A stretch of DNA of 64,000 nucleotides from Bacteroidota bacterium (GTDB lineage: Bacteria > Bacteroidota > Bacteroidia > Chitinophagales > Chitinophagaceae): the NCBI GenBank assembly GCA_016183765.1, contig JACPEA010000011.1, forward strand, positions 1 through 64,000, given 5' to 3'. A program made the translations under genes and the position numbers. Within the stretch, counting starts at the first letter, position 1. Every line of letters begins with the position of its first letter. Under the pieces are notes generated by a model. It ran no database searches. It saw only the letters and a program-made list of their open reading frames with translations, and was not told the origin of the DNA. Below are positions 55,759-63,142 of this stretch, one piece after another.

Positions 55759-56108
55759 GCCCTCACTTTGTTAATCAAGGCAATGAGCATGCTTTTTACT
55801 TCATTAATCAATTTGTTTAATTCGTAATGCTTTTCATCGGATAAATATTTTAAATCCTTCGACAAAAGCAAATAGTATTCAGATTCATTGGATGACCCTA
55901 ACGCAATATTTAAGTAATGTGCGAATTCGGGATTTGTTTTCTTGCCACATCCTTCCGCAATATTCGCTGGGATTGATGCAGCGGATCTTCGCAATTGACT
56001 TGTCAGGCAGTACAGCTCTTCTTTAGGAAATCCTTTCGTCTCTTCGTACGTTAGCAACGTAAAAAGATGCGCTTTCTCCCAAACTTTCAAATCTTTATAA
56101 TTTTGCAT
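55755..56108 (-). CDS. Four-helix bundle protein (23S rRNA intervening-sequence type)
   Basis: From the ATG at 56108 it has 117 residues: 'NYKDLKVWEKAHLFTLLTYEETKGFPKEELYCLTSQLRRSAASIPANIAEGCGKKTNPEFAHYLNIALGSSNESEYYLLLSKDLKYL'. This is the classic pattern of the S23/IVP family, coded in intervening sequences of 23S rRNA and scattered in Bacteroidota genomes. The function is unknown (possibly RNA-binding). It breaks the arginine operon between argC and argD and is flanked by inverted 12-bp repeats, so it looks like a cassette that moved in. Confidence 0.92.
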   Translation of the reverse strand: MQNYKDLKVWEKAHLFTLLTYEETKGFPKEELYCLTSQLRRSAASIPANIAEGCGKKTNPEFAHYLNIALGSSNESEYYLLLSKDLKYLSDEKHYELNKLINEVKSMLIALINKVRA

Positions 56109-56112
56109 ACCC

Positions 56113-56147
56113 AACTTAATACTTACTACTTAATACCTAATACTTAA
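56113..56147. repeat. Array of five 7-bp repeats between argC and the four-helix gene
   Basis: Plus-strand units: AACTTAA, TACTTAC, TACTTAA, TACCTAA, TACTTAA. It overlaps the argC stop codon (56144-56146). Its ACTTACTACTTA (56121-56132) is the inverse of the other array. Confidence 0.8.
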
Positions 56148-57124
56148 AACGCTGCTGCCTTCAATCTTAAACCTGCTGTCTCCTCAAGACCAAAGATCAG
56201 ATTCATATTCTGTACAGCCTGTCCGCTAGCGCCTTTCAACAGGTTATCGATCGCCGAATGCACTACGATCTTAGTTCCCTGCTTTTCTACATGCAGCAGG
56301 CATTTGTTGGTATTCACCACCTGTTTCAGATCAATCATGCCATCACTCACATGCGTGAACGCCTGCTCCTGGTAATAGGTTTTGTATAATTGTTTGATCT
56401 CTTCTGCAGGCAAACCACAGTCGATCACGGAACTGATATAGATACCACGGGTAAAGTCTCCCCGCCAGGGCACAAAGTTCACATACATGCCATCATTGCC
56501 CTGCAGTTGCTGTAAGGTCTGGTGAATCTCATGGATGTGCTGGTGTTGTAATGATTTGTACGCCTGTATATTATTTGTCCGCCAGCTAAAATGCGAAGTA
56601 CTGTTCAAACCCTGGCCCGCTCCGGTAGAGCCGGTGATTCCGGTTGTATACACATCACCCAACACACCTGCTTTGGCCAATGGCAACAGGCCCAGCTGAA
56701 TAGCCGTTGCAAAACATCCGGGATTGGCAATATTGGCGGCAGTCTGAATAGCGGCCTTGTTCAACTCAGGCAAGCCATACACAAAATTTCTGTCGCCTAT
56801 CACTGATTTACCCGCCAGGCGGAAATCCTGCGACAGGTCGATCACTTTCACATGAGCAGCAACCTCATGCTGTGACAAGAATTTCCTGGCATCGCCATGT
56901 CCTACACAAAGGAACAATACATCAATATCATCTTTCAAAACATCTGTAAAGACCATATCCGTTTCTCCGACCAGATCGGCATGTACTTTATTTACTGCAT
57001 TCCCCGCATTGCTGGTGCTGTGTACAAAAGAGAGTGCCACACCGGGATGGTTGATCAGTAACCTGATCATTTCTCCGCCGGTATATCCTGCTCCGCCAAC
57101 GATACCTGCTTTTACTTTTTTCAT
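56144..57124 (-). CDS. argC: N-acetyl-gamma-glutamyl-phosphate reductase
   Basis: The 326-residue protein has the NADP-binding 'AGIVGGAGYTGGEMIRLLINHPG', 'FLCVGHGDARKFL', 'DLSQDFRLAG', and the catalytic Cys in 'IANPGCFATAIQLGLLPL', followed by 'TGSTGAGQ'. It reduces N-acyl-glutamyl phosphate to the semialdehyde. It is 3 bases downstream of the cupin gene. Length normal. Its stop codon lies in a 7-bp repeat array. Confidence 0.95.
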   Translation of the reverse strand: MKKVKAGIVGGAGYTGGEMIRLLINHPGVALSFVHSTSNAGNAVNKVHADLVGETDMVFTDVLKDDIDVLFLCVGHGDARKFLSQHEVAAHVKVIDLSQDFRLAGKSVIGDRNFVYGLPELNKAAIQTAANIANPGCFATAIQLGLLPLAKAGVLGDVYTTGITGSTGAGQGLNSTSHFSWRTNNIQAYKSLQHQHIHEIHQTLQQLQGNDGMYVNFVPWRGDFTRGIYISSVIDCGLPAEEIKQLYKTYYQEQAFTHVSDGMIDLKQVVNTNKCLLHVEKQGTKIVVHSAIDNLLKGASGQAVQNMNLIFGLEETAGLRLKAAAF

Positions 57125-57127
57125 AGT

Positions 57128-57475
57128 TTATAGGTTGATCCTGTCGCTCACGGTTGATGGTTGCGACGAGAGGATAAATTCAATGGCCGATGTTGTATGA
57201 TTGATGATGCGATGCTGTTTGCCTGCCCGGATATGGATGCCTTCCATTTCGTTCACGATGATGCTCTCATCCTCTATCTCGAACATGGCGCTCCCCTTCA
57301 GCATAAAGAAGAACTGTTGCGCATATTGATGATAGTGCAATGCCTCACTGCTACCGGCAGGCATTCTTTCCTGTTTTACAGAAAGCCCGGGGCCTTCTAC
57401 AAAGTTCCATCCATCACAACCATCGCCCCACTGGTAGTGTGCAAGAGGTGCCTGTATGGAAACTTTCGCACTCAT
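57128..57475 (-). CDS. Cupin-domain protein in the arginine operon
   Basis: The 115-residue single-domain cupin has the metal-site pattern 'SSEALHYHQYAQQFFFMLKGSAMFEIEDESI' and 'IHIRAGKQHRIIN': His-x-His, Gln/Glu and His. It overlaps argG by 4 bp (ATGA), so it is coupled with it in translation. I see no clear function; it could bind an intermediate or metal, or be a small isomerase or dioxygenase. Confidence 0.85.
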   Translation of the reverse strand: MSAKVSIQAPLAHYQWGDGCDGWNFVEGPGLSVKQERMPAGSSEALHYHQYAQQFFFMLKGSAMFEIEDESIIVNEMEGIHIRAGKQHRIINHTTSAIEFILSSQPSTVSDRINL

Positions 57476-58704
57476 TTGTTCGATTCGGCGATATGATGGT
57501 AGATGCCTGTCTGGTTACCGAAGATCTTGGAGAACCCTCTTACATCATCACCGGTCCAGCCACTGTTCATTTCGCCATACTTGCCAAACTTGCTGCTCAT
57601 CAGGTCATATTTGGATTCGATGCCGATCACCTGGAAACGGTAAGGCAGTAACTGTACAAATACATCGCCGGTAACATGTGCCTGCGAACTTTGCAGGTAG
57701 GATTCAATATCACGCATCACGGGATCCAGGATCTGACCTTCATGCAGCCAGTTGCCGTAGAACTGTGCCAGCTGGTCTTTCCAACCCAGCTGCCATTTGG
57801 TCAATACGTGTTTTTCCAGTGCATGGTGTGCTTTCAGGATCACCATCGGTGCGGCGGCTTCAAATCCTACACGACCCTTGATACCGATGATGGTATCACC
57901 CACATGGATATCACGTCCCAGGCCATACGAACCGGCGGTCGTCTGCAGGTATTGTATGGCTTGTGACGGATGATCGAATTTTGTATCGTTAACAGCTGTC
58001 AGTTCTCCTTTTTCAAAATGAAGTTTCACTTCTTCTTCCCCGGTTTTGGTAACCTGTGTAGGCCAGGCAGATTCGGGCAGGATGCCTTTTGACTGGAGCG
58101 TTTCTTTTCCGCCCACACTGGTCCCCCATAATCCTTTATTGATCGAGTAGGCTGCTTTTTCAAAATTCATTGCTACGCCCTTTCCTTTCAGGTATTCGAT
58201 CTCTGCTTCACGACTCAGTTTCATATCACGGATCGGGGTAATGATCTCTACACCGGGGATCATGATGTTAAAGATCATGTCGAAACGAACCTGGTCGTTA
58301 CCAGCGCCGGTACTTCCATGCACCACCGCTTTCGCATTTAACTTTTTGGTGTGCTCGGCAATATGCAACGCCTGGCTCAACCGCTCGGCACTGACACTTA
58401 ACGGGTAAGTATTGTTCTTCAGCACATTTCCGTAGATCAGGTATTTGATGATGCTGTCATAATAACTCTTCACCGCATTTACCGTAGTATGTGTTTTTAC
58501 ACCCAGTGCATACGCATGTTTTTCAACCTGGGCCAGTTCTTCCTCACTAAAACCACCTGTATTTACGATCACACTGTGTACTTCGTATCCTTTATCTTCT
58601 GTAAGATATTTTACACAAAAAGAAGTATCCAATCCGCCACTGAAACCCAGTACTACCTGGTCGCCCTTCTGTAATGTGGTGTTGCTTGCTGTTTCGGTTT
58701 TCAT
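57472..58704 (-). CDS. argG: Argininosuccinate synthase
   Basis: The 410-residue protein has the P-loop-like 'LGFSGGLDTSFCVKYL', 'AVVHGSTGAGNDQVRFD' and 'INKGLWGTSVGGKETLQSKG'. It joins citrulline and aspartate with ATP. It is the second gene of the operon, 53 bp after the acyltransferase gene, and overlaps the cupin gene. Some Bacteroidota ArgG forms are of this length and type. Length normal. Confidence 0.95.
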   Translation of the reverse strand: MKTETASNTTLQKGDQVVLGFSGGLDTSFCVKYLTEDKGYEVHSVIVNTGGFSEEELAQVEKHAYALGVKTHTTVNAVKSYYDSIIKYLIYGNVLKNNTYPLSVSAERLSQALHIAEHTKKLNAKAVVHGSTGAGNDQVRFDMIFNIMIPGVEIITPIRDMKLSREAEIEYLKGKGVAMNFEKAAYSINKGLWGTSVGGKETLQSKGILPESAWPTQVTKTGEEEVKLHFEKGELTAVNDTKFDHPSQAIQYLQTTAGSYGLGRDIHVGDTIIGIKGRVGFEAAAPMVILKAHHALEKHVLTKWQLGWKDQLAQFYGNWLHEGQILDPVMRDIESYLQSSQAHVTGDVFVQLLPYRFQVIGIESKYDLMSSKFGKYGEMNSGWTGDDVRGFSKIFGNQTGIYHHIAESNK

Positions 58705-58757
58705 TGCTTGCTGTATTTTCTGTGATCTGACTATTGTTGTTCCTGCAGCGAACAGTA

Positions 58758-59471
58758 CTACAGGTTAAAAAATTGCTGAAAGATGGATTTGGGTTTATTG
58801 CTCACGCCAGTTCCGCTACCCGTTTCTTTTTTACGGAACAGACGCAGCAGTTTACTTTGTTTGATCTTCATGAAACGTTCGTATAATTTTGAATTCTGTT
58901 TGAATTCTTCTGATGTTTCCGTTGGTTCGTAATGATCTGCGGGATCGTATAACATTGCGGTGCACAAACAGTTCTTCCTGCCTTTACTCATAAGGATGTC
59001 ATAGTTCACGCAGCTTTTACAGCCTGCCCAGAACTCTTCGTCATCTGTCAGCTCACTATAAGTAACGGGTTCATAACCCAGGTCGCTGTTGATCTTCATC
59101 ACTGCAAGACCAGTTGTTAAGCCGAATATTTTTGCGTTGGGATATTTCTGACGGGAAAGATTGAATATGGTCTGTTTGATCTTCTTGGCGGTTCCGCTTT
59201 TGCGGAATGCAGGAGCCACAATCAGTCCGCTGTTGGCCACAAACTGCTCATGGCCCCAAACTTCGATATAACAGAAACCCACCCAAACACCATCCGGCAG
59301 CACAGCGATCACCGCTTTACCTTCCTCCATTTTCCTGGCAACATATTCCGGACTGCGTTTGGCAATACCGGTTCCACGGGCTTTGGCAGAGGACGCCATT
59401 TCGTCTGTTATGGTCTGTGCGTAATGGGTGTCGCCACCGTTCGCTACACGAACAATAATATTATCTTCCAA
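58758..59471 (-). CDS. GNAT acyltransferase, probable first enzyme of arginine synthesis (ArgA function)
   Basis: I place the start at the TTG at 59471 (LEDNIIVRVANGGDTHYAQ). The frame is open further, but the extra residues lie in the leader structure and are not family-like. The GNAT core (about 10-150) has 'GVWVGFCYIEVWGHEQFVANSGLIVAPAFRKSGTAKKIKQTIFNLS', with the R-x-x-G-x-A acyl-CoA loop. The C-terminal part has four Cys ('AGCKSCVNYDILMSKGRKNCLCTAM'), suggesting a metal site. It heads the operon ahead of argG, and no other N-acylglutamate synthase is present, so this is the natural candidate. Similar genes precede argG in Bacteroides. Known by context, not by assay. Confidence 0.75.
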   Translation of the reverse strand: MEDNIIVRVANGGDTHYAQTITDEMASSAKARGTGIAKRSPEYVARKMEEGKAVIAVLPDGVWVGFCYIEVWGHEQFVANSGLIVAPAFRKSGTAKKIKQTIFNLSRQKYPNAKIFGLTTGLAVMKINSDLGYEPVTYSELTDDEEFWAGCKSCVNYDILMSKGRKNCLCTAMLYDPADHYEPTETSEEFKQNSKLYERFMKIKQSKLLRLFRKKETGSGTGVSNKPKSIFQQFFNL

Positions 59472-59491
59472 CTTGTACTGATTAATAGAGT

Positions 59492-59516
59492 GAAAAAGAA
59501 AACACCTGCTGTGTTT
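59492..59516 (-). terminator. Weak terminator-like hairpin before the first arginine gene
   Basis: On the minus strand AAACAC, a 5-base loop AGCAG, then GTGTTT and TCTTTTTC. The 6-bp stem is AT-rich and weak, but the position (21 bases before the GNAT start and after the switching helices) is that of an attenuator terminator. Confidence 0.4.
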
Positions 59517-59543
59517 GTATATCCAATTCCGGGAGAAATTCCA

Positions 59544-59696
59544 CTGATAGGGGCAAGTGCCAGTTGCTCGTCCTATCAGCAACCACGTCGTGGTCGCGGG
59601 AGGGGGTTACACGGGAGAGTTACCGGGGCCATGGGCTCGGCGGCAGTAACTACCGGGGAGAGATTAATATGTATAAAAGGCTGTTTCACTGATAGG
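59544..59696 (-). promoter_or_regulatory. Structured leader of the arginine operon with two mutually exclusive helices
   Basis: In the minus-strand RNA a CCUAUCAG (from 59696-59689) stands 5' of a GC-rich domain, and the complement CUGAUAGG lies at 59579-59572. A second identical CCUAUCAG lies at 59551-59544. CUGAUAGG can pair with only one of the two. Inside the GC-rich domain are further helices: AGUUAC/GUAACU, ACCAC-GAC-GUGGU and GCC-CAU-GGC. The 18-codon reading frame at 59576-59632 ends inside CUGAUAGG. This is the layout of a ribosome-controlled attenuator; the alternative (a riboswitch) cannot be excluded. Confidence 0.65.
59576..59632 (-). CDS. Candidate leader peptide with an arginine cluster
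   Basis: The ATG at 59632 opens a frame of 18 codons ending in TGA (59578-59576): MAPVTLPCNPLPRPRRGC. Codons 13, 15 and 16 are Arg (CGA, CGA, CGT), near the end and just before the switching segment CUGAUAGG, which contains the stop codon. The first gene downstream codes for arginine synthesis. The presence of three Arg in four codons at this place, with a stop in the switch, is what an attenuation leader would show. No ribosome-binding site is visible, which is normal for this phylum. Confidence 0.6.
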   Translation of the reverse strand: MAPVTLPCNPLPRPRRGC

Positions 59697-59795
59697 TGTC
59701 TAAAATCCTTTTAAAAAATTTTTGTAAAAGTATAACAGTTTGAATTATGAGGGCTATTTTTTTTCTAAAAGTTTGGTTAAGGCCTTTGCCAGCAC

Positions 59796-59823
59796 AAAAA
59801 AGCCGCCCAGTAATCTGGACGGC
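59796..59823 (-). terminator. Rho-independent terminator after the TonB-type receptor gene
   Basis: GCCGCCCAG (59802-59810) pairs with CTGGACGGC (59815-59823) with one G-T wobble; read on the minus strand it is followed by TTTTTT. It lies 50 bases after the receptor stop codon and separates it from the arginine operon leader. Confidence 0.85.
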
Positions 59824-59873
59824 CGGGAACTTCTATATTAAGGAGCGTTTGAGTCTGCAAAAACTATTAACTG

Positions 59874-62702
59874 TTAGTTACCGCCCCTGCGGTTACCGCC
59901 GAAATTGCCTCCACCCATCATACCGCCTCCCATCCTTCCGTCGGGGAACATACCCCGCATCATCTGGCCGCGCTGTTGCTGCTGTGCACCAAATGAACGC
60001 AGGTTATACGTGAAAGTGAGCATGAAATAGCGGGTCAGGGTATTAGAGATGCTGTTTACAATCTGGTTGGCCGTTGCAGAAGAGCTGACCGCTTTGTTCT
60101 GTCCCAACACATCAAAACAGCTTAACCGCAGTTCACCCGCTTTGTTCTTCAGGAACTGTTTGGCGATGGATGGTGTGATCAGGAATACGGTTGTGTTATA
60201 TCCTGCCGGACGATTGCCATAATGCGTATAATCAAAATCACTGGCCAGTATCCATCCATTGTTGGAGTACAGTGTGAAGTCTGCCGCAAGACTGGCTGTG
60301 GTATAATTGGTATTCTGACTGGTTGAAAGCGAATTCCTGATCGGGTTGATACCGTAGGATGCACTCAGGTTCATATCAAAACTATTTTTCAGGTTTGTGG
60401 TCCACTTCACGGTCTCGGTGATCGTGGTGCTGCGGGTCTGGTTCTGCACATGGTTCAGCAGCGACTGCCCACTGGCATAACGGATATCTGTCTGAAGGTT
60501 CAGGTTCGATTTGGGATGTTTGATCGGGAACCCGTACATGAAATAACCAGACAGGTTATACGTGCTTCCCAGGTTCACATAAGTGGTGGTCTTACCACCG
60601 TTGGGGTTCTGGGTGATGGAACTCACGATATCATTCCCGGTAATCGATCCGCTGATCGTTGCCAGCACCAGCTTCTGTGTGAACGGATCAAATGAATTGA
60701 ACAGGATCCGGATATTATTATTGAAAGAAGGTGTCAGGTTCGGATTACCCACCTGGAAATTGATGGAATCAGCAGTGGTTTTAACCGGCTGCAACTGGGT
60801 GGTATTGGGCTGCCCTGTATTACCCCGGTAAAACACCCGCAGGCTCCTGGTACGCGAAAAATTATAGGTAAAGAACAGGTTGGGTGTAAAATTCACAAAG
60901 TCCCGCTTCACCACCACATTTTTAGTAGTATTGATACTGTTGATATTAGTGAACTGCAGCCCGGAACCTATGTTCAGGTTGAATTTCGTCTGCTGCAACC
61001 GCCAGCTCAGGTTAGCGGTATTCGACGTGTTGGTGTATTTGTATGAATTACTGAACAGGCTGTCGAACTTACTGAATTTGCCTGATGCATTATCAAAGTT
61101 ATACGACGAGTTGGTGCTGTTGCTATTGCTGTAATTATAAGAATAGCGCAACTCGATCATCTGGTTTTTGCTCAGTGGCTCTGTAAACGACAGGGTAGGA
61201 TTGAAAGTTATGGAGCGTGATGAATCTACATAATGCTGGTTGATGGTGTCGCTCTTGACAAATGGTTTGTAATAAGAGTTGACGGAGTAGATAAGACCAT
61301 CTCCATTATTCTCACTGGCCGAAAAGTTCATATCAAGCGACACCGTACGTCCGCGTTTGGCGAAACGATGGCGCAGGGTAAGATTGGACCCGTTCACATT
61401 ATACCCGCTGTTATAGCTGGAAGTCCTGCTGGATGATTTGTAAATAGGCGTATTGTCCTTACCGCCTGTAGTTACCGTTTCAGAACTCGATACAGGGTTA
61501 CTGCTCTGCAAACGGAAATTGGGACGGAAGATCAATGAGTTCATTGAATCGATCCGGTCTTCAATGTTAAAGGTAAAACTGTGGTTCTCTGATTTTGTTT
61601 CTGCAGCAGAGGTAGATGCATTATAGGTAGATGAATCTGCGTTCAGGATATTTTCCACCAGGCTGTTCTGGCCGGTCTTCACTTTTGATGTGTTGTAAAA
61701 ATAACTTCCGTAAGCATCTACTTTCGGACTCCAGACATCACGGTAATTCAATCCGCCAGCCAATACAGCGTTGATGCCATTGCTGGAATTACCGCCACCG
61801 CCGCCGAATCCTCCTCCACCAAATCCGCCACCACCGCGGCCACCGCCAATATTGTTCTGGCTGAAATTCTGTTTATTGATATTATTGGCCTGGCCCAGGA
61901 AAGTCAGCTGCCTGTCGCCATTGATACGGGTGAAATTAAAGCTTTCATCATACCTGCCATCCGTACCGATACCCGCCACCGCTTTCCCGAATAACCCTTT
62001 TTTCTTGTCTTTTTTGGTGGTGATATTGATGGTCTTGATACGGTTCCCGTCATCAAACCCACTGAACTTTGCCTGGTCGCTCTGGTCATCAAACACCTGG
62101 ATCTTATCGATCACATCGGGCGGCAGGTTCCTGGTAGCCATTCTAGGATCATCGCCAAAAAAACGTTTACCATCCACCAGCACACGTTGCACGGTTTCGC
62201 CCTGCGACTTGATAGAACCATCTTTGGCAACTTCCATACCCGGGATCTTTTTCAGCAGATCCTCCGCAACGGCATTGGGTTTGGTTTTAAAAGCGGAGGC
62301 GCTCACTTCCAGCGTATCTTTTTTCATGCGCACCACCGATTCTGTAACGGTTACATTGCCCAGGTCGTTGGCCGCCGTTCTCAGGTAAATATTACCCAGG
62401 TTAACCGAGGCATTGGAAGCAGAGAAAATGAGCTTTTTGGAATAAGGCTCATATCCCTGGAATTTCACCTGCAGGATCATTTCTCCAAAAGGAATGTTCA
62501 GCAACGAAAAACTGCCATCCTCTTTAGCAAGGGTAAACACTTCCAGGGTAGAATCACGGGCATCCAGTATGGTTACAGAAGCATCTTTCAATGATTGTTT
62601 ATTGAGCGAGTCAATCAACATGCCCTTTACCGAACCGGAGTTCTGAGCCGATACAGTAACGGACAAAAAAACAAGGGCTATAAAAAAAATAATTTTGCGC
62701 AT
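59874..62702 (-). CDS. Outer-membrane beta-barrel receptor with a CarboxypepD_reg-like N-terminal domain
   Basis: I start the 942-residue protein at MRKIIFFIALVFLSVTVSAQ (62702), a clean signal peptide. Residues about 25-110 are a carboxypeptidase-regulatory-like beta domain ('VKGMLIDSLNKQSLKDASVTILDARDSTLEVFTLAKEDGSFSL'). A plug domain follows ('TKPNAVAEDLLKKIPGMEVAKDGSIKSQGETVQRVLVDGKRFFGDDPRMATRNLPPDVIDKIQVFDDQSDQ') and then a large beta-barrel. It has a Gly-rich loop (about 270-300) and a Gly/Met-rich C-terminus. The family imports or binds large substrates; no SusD partner is nearby. Monocistronic, with its own terminator. Confidence 0.88.
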   Translation of the reverse strand: MRKIIFFIALVFLSVTVSAQNSGSVKGMLIDSLNKQSLKDASVTILDARDSTLEVFTLAKEDGSFSLLNIPFGEMILQVKFQGYEPYSKKLIFSASNASVNLGNIYLRTAANDLGNVTVTESVVRMKKDTLEVSASAFKTKPNAVAEDLLKKIPGMEVAKDGSIKSQGETVQRVLVDGKRFFGDDPRMATRNLPPDVIDKIQVFDDQSDQAKFSGFDDGNRIKTINITTKKDKKKGLFGKAVAGIGTDGRYDESFNFTRINGDRQLTFLGQANNINKQNFSQNNIGGGRGGGGFGGGGFGGGGGNSSNGINAVLAGGLNYRDVWSPKVDAYGSYFYNTSKVKTGQNSLVENILNADSSTYNASTSAAETKSENHSFTFNIEDRIDSMNSLIFRPNFRLQSSNPVSSSETVTTGGKDNTPIYKSSSRTSSYNSGYNVNGSNLTLRHRFAKRGRTVSLDMNFSASENNGDGLIYSVNSYYKPFVKSDTINQHYVDSSRSITFNPTLSFTEPLSKNQMIELRYSYNYSNSNSTNSSYNFDNASGKFSKFDSLFSNSYKYTNTSNTANLSWRLQQTKFNLNIGSGLQFTNINSINTTKNVVVKRDFVNFTPNLFFTYNFSRTRSLRVFYRGNTGQPNTTQLQPVKTTADSINFQVGNPNLTPSFNNNIRILFNSFDPFTQKLVLATISGSITGNDIVSSITQNPNGGKTTTYVNLGSTYNLSGYFMYGFPIKHPKSNLNLQTDIRYASGQSLLNHVQNQTRSTTITETVKWTTNLKNSFDMNLSASYGINPIRNSLSTSQNTNYTTASLAADFTLYSNNGWILASDFDYTHYGNRPAGYNTTVFLITPSIAKQFLKNKAGELRLSCFDVLGQNKAVSSSATANQIVNSISNTLTRYFMLTFTYNLRSFGAQQQQRGQMMRGMFPDGRMGGGMMGGGNFGGNRRGGN

Positions 62703-62952
62703 AAATTTTCGGATATCATACAGAAAACGAATATCGTTTTCCATAATCAGCTATTCTGAACGATCAAGACTAACGGAAAACTACAGTGATAGTTCGGCAT
62801 CAGTGATACAAAATCGGTGAAAACTTTTATGGGATAGGTAGGGTAATCCCCAGCCCCGGTTCAGCCCGAATAAAACTGTTTTCACCGAAAAATACCCAGG
62901 TATCGGATATCCGGTATCCGGAAAAATGCATACAAAAAACGGAAACGATCAC

Positions 62953-62960
62953 TAAATTTG
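62953..62960 (+). promoter_or_regulatory. Candidate -7 box TAAATTTG, 180 bp before the YHS lipoprotein
   Basis: It is a perfect TAnnTTTG match. If used, the mRNA would have a leader of about 175 bases that contains the stem-loop at 63046-63108. Confidence 0.35.
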
Positions 62961-63045
62961 CCGCAGCGTGAGTTTGCCATAAAGGACCGTTTGCAGGACA
63001 GCCTGCAGGAACCTGGATCGCAAATACACAGGTAAAATAATCGTA

Positions 63046-63108
63046 TGGGATTTCATATTCTTAGATGCGGAAAGCTGGGAGGCAATAACAGGAATATGAC
63101 AAATCCCA
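63046..63108 (+). promoter_or_regulatory. Long stem-loop in the leader of the YHS lipoprotein gene
   Basis: TGGGATTT and CATATTC (63046-63060) pair with GAATATG and AAATCCCA (63092-63108), 15 bp with a 2-base bulge and a 31-base loop. It ends 34 bases before the start codon. May control translation or mRNA stability. Confidence 0.5.
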
Positions 63109-63142
63109 AATCAGAAAAGAGTCATTACTAAAACATGATCAT

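Larger units (their letters stand above)
62703..63142. other. 440-bp gap between divergent genes with several small structures
   Basis: No gene is seen. It holds two direct CAGTGATA 8-mers 17 bp apart (62784-62791, 62801-62808) upstream of the receptor gene, a CGGATATCCG palindrome (about 62900-62909), a perfect -7 box TAAATTTG at 62953-62960 and the hairpin at 63046-63108. Confidence 0.65.

Noticed and set aside
59472..59582. N-terminal extension of the GNAT (37 residues, from TTG at 59582)
   Set aside because: It lies in the leader region over the switching segments and terminator-like hairpin; no family similarity. It remains possible that part is translated.
50346..59700. ArgR-type operator boxes in the arginine operon
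   Set aside because: I found no pair of palindromic ARG-box-like sites; the leader structure is the better explanation.
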